From positions 1-34,246 of the forward strand of contig PBSR01000267.1 of the NCBI GenBank assembly GCA_002726335.1: a DNA stretch of 34,246 nucleotides, in the 5' to 3' direction. A program made the position numbers and the translations under genes. The stretch is from Gemmatimonadaceae bacterium. Lineage in GTDB: Bacteria; Latescibacterota; UBA2968; UBA8231. The notes under the pieces were generated by a model. It saw only the letters and a list, made by a program, of their open reading frames with translations, did not search any database and was not told the origin of the DNA. Positions 33,946 through 34,246 of the stretch are shown here, piece after piece; the stretch's first letter is position 1; each line of letters begins with the position of its first letter.

Positions 33946-34246
33946 TGCTGACCGATTCAGCCCCTGGGACCGTGCCGCCGCCACGCCCCCGTCTGCTCCT
34001 CGTCGAGGACGAAGAGATCATTCGCAAGATCGTGGTCCGGGCGCTCCCGGAATACGACGTGATCGAGACCGAAGACGCAGAGGGTGCACTCGATGCCATG
34101 GTGGCCAATCCCGCAGACCTGGTGATCACCGATATCGTCCTGCCCCACATGGACGGTTGCGCCATGACGGCTCGCATACGGGATCGCTGGCCAGGGGTTT
34201 CCGTGATCGCCATTTCCGGGCACGTGGGGGATCGCGATGTGGAAGA
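33945..34246 (+). CDS. Response regulator receiver protein, truncated by the window edge
   Basis: Starts at the ATG at 33945 overlapping the previous stop and remains open to the end of the window (100 residues seen). After a Pro-rich N-terminus, a CheY-like receiver begins: acidic pocket LLLVEDEE at 17-24, phospho-acceptor D63 in VITDIVLPHMDG, and S91 in VIAISGHVG. The rest of the receiver and any output domain lie outside. Its sequence is close to the receiver domains of the two upstream fusions, but it lacks the nucleotide-binding domain. Coupled translation indicates joint action with paralogue 2. Confidence 0.85.
   Translation, partial: MLTDSAPGTVPPPRPRLLLVEDEEIIRKIVVRALPEYDVIETEDAEGALDAMVANPADLVITDIVLPHMDGCAMTARIRDRWPGVSVIAISGHVGDRDVE

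Overview
The window is a GC-rich bacterial chromosome segment, densely packed, with about 28 protein genes in long co-oriented runs, frequent 1-14 base gene overlaps and many GTG or TTG starts. Several traits point to a Gram-negative, diderm lineage with an outer membrane and c-type cytochromes: an eight-haem c-type cytochrome, a FlgD-like C-terminal module on a secreted protease remnant, two sigma-54 activators, a putative lipoprotein with two SPOR repeats, a lytic transglycosylase and a giant HYDIN-type repeat protein ending in an aromatic beta-strand. The promoters I can read are ordinary TTGACA/TATAAT types, which argues against Bacteroidota. A Latescibacterota-, Gemmatimonadota- or Krumholzibacteriota-like source is my guess, not a demonstration. 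No rRNA, tRNA, CRISPR array or insertion sequence was seen.

Layout. 27-7196 (minus strand): multihaem cytochrome, two MazG-type NTP pyrophosphohydrolases, TypA/BipA, a triple Fe-S cluster CDGSH protein, a broken C39-type peptidase gene and an M55 D-aminopeptidase. 7337-10408 (plus strand): an RpoD-like sigma factor, a 43-residue membrane peptide, an orphan ParA with a near-consensus promoter and its own terminator, and an amidohydrolase. 10398-13605: an RlmI/RlmK-like methyltransferase plus two divergently transcribed sigma-54 enhancer-binding proteins without sensor domains.

13616-23119 (minus strand): one tightly coupled nine-gene run for envelope growth and housekeeping, in transcription order LytR_C protein, rsfS (apparently starting at AUC), mtnA, double-SPOR protein, MltD-like transglycosylase, mreD, PBP2 (mrdA), rodA, TPR protein. 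mreB and mreC are not here. 23267-26423 holds a 34-residue membrane peptide, a clear terminator, the 917-residue repeat protein and its consensus promoter.

26454-29419 (minus strand) is a three-gene cassette (aminotransferase, divergent DapA-family aldolase/lyase, inositol-phosphatase-like enzyme) that looks like a small uncharacterised catabolic or biosynthetic unit. 29503-34246 contains two paralogous signalling proteins, each a cyclic-nucleotide-binding domain joined by a helical linker to a C-terminal receiver domain with no DNA-binding output. They flank an orphan molybdenum hydroxylase large subunit on the opposite strand, and a third receiver-domain gene starts at the very end and runs off the window. 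This signalling cluster and the AUC-start rsfS are the two most unusual items.
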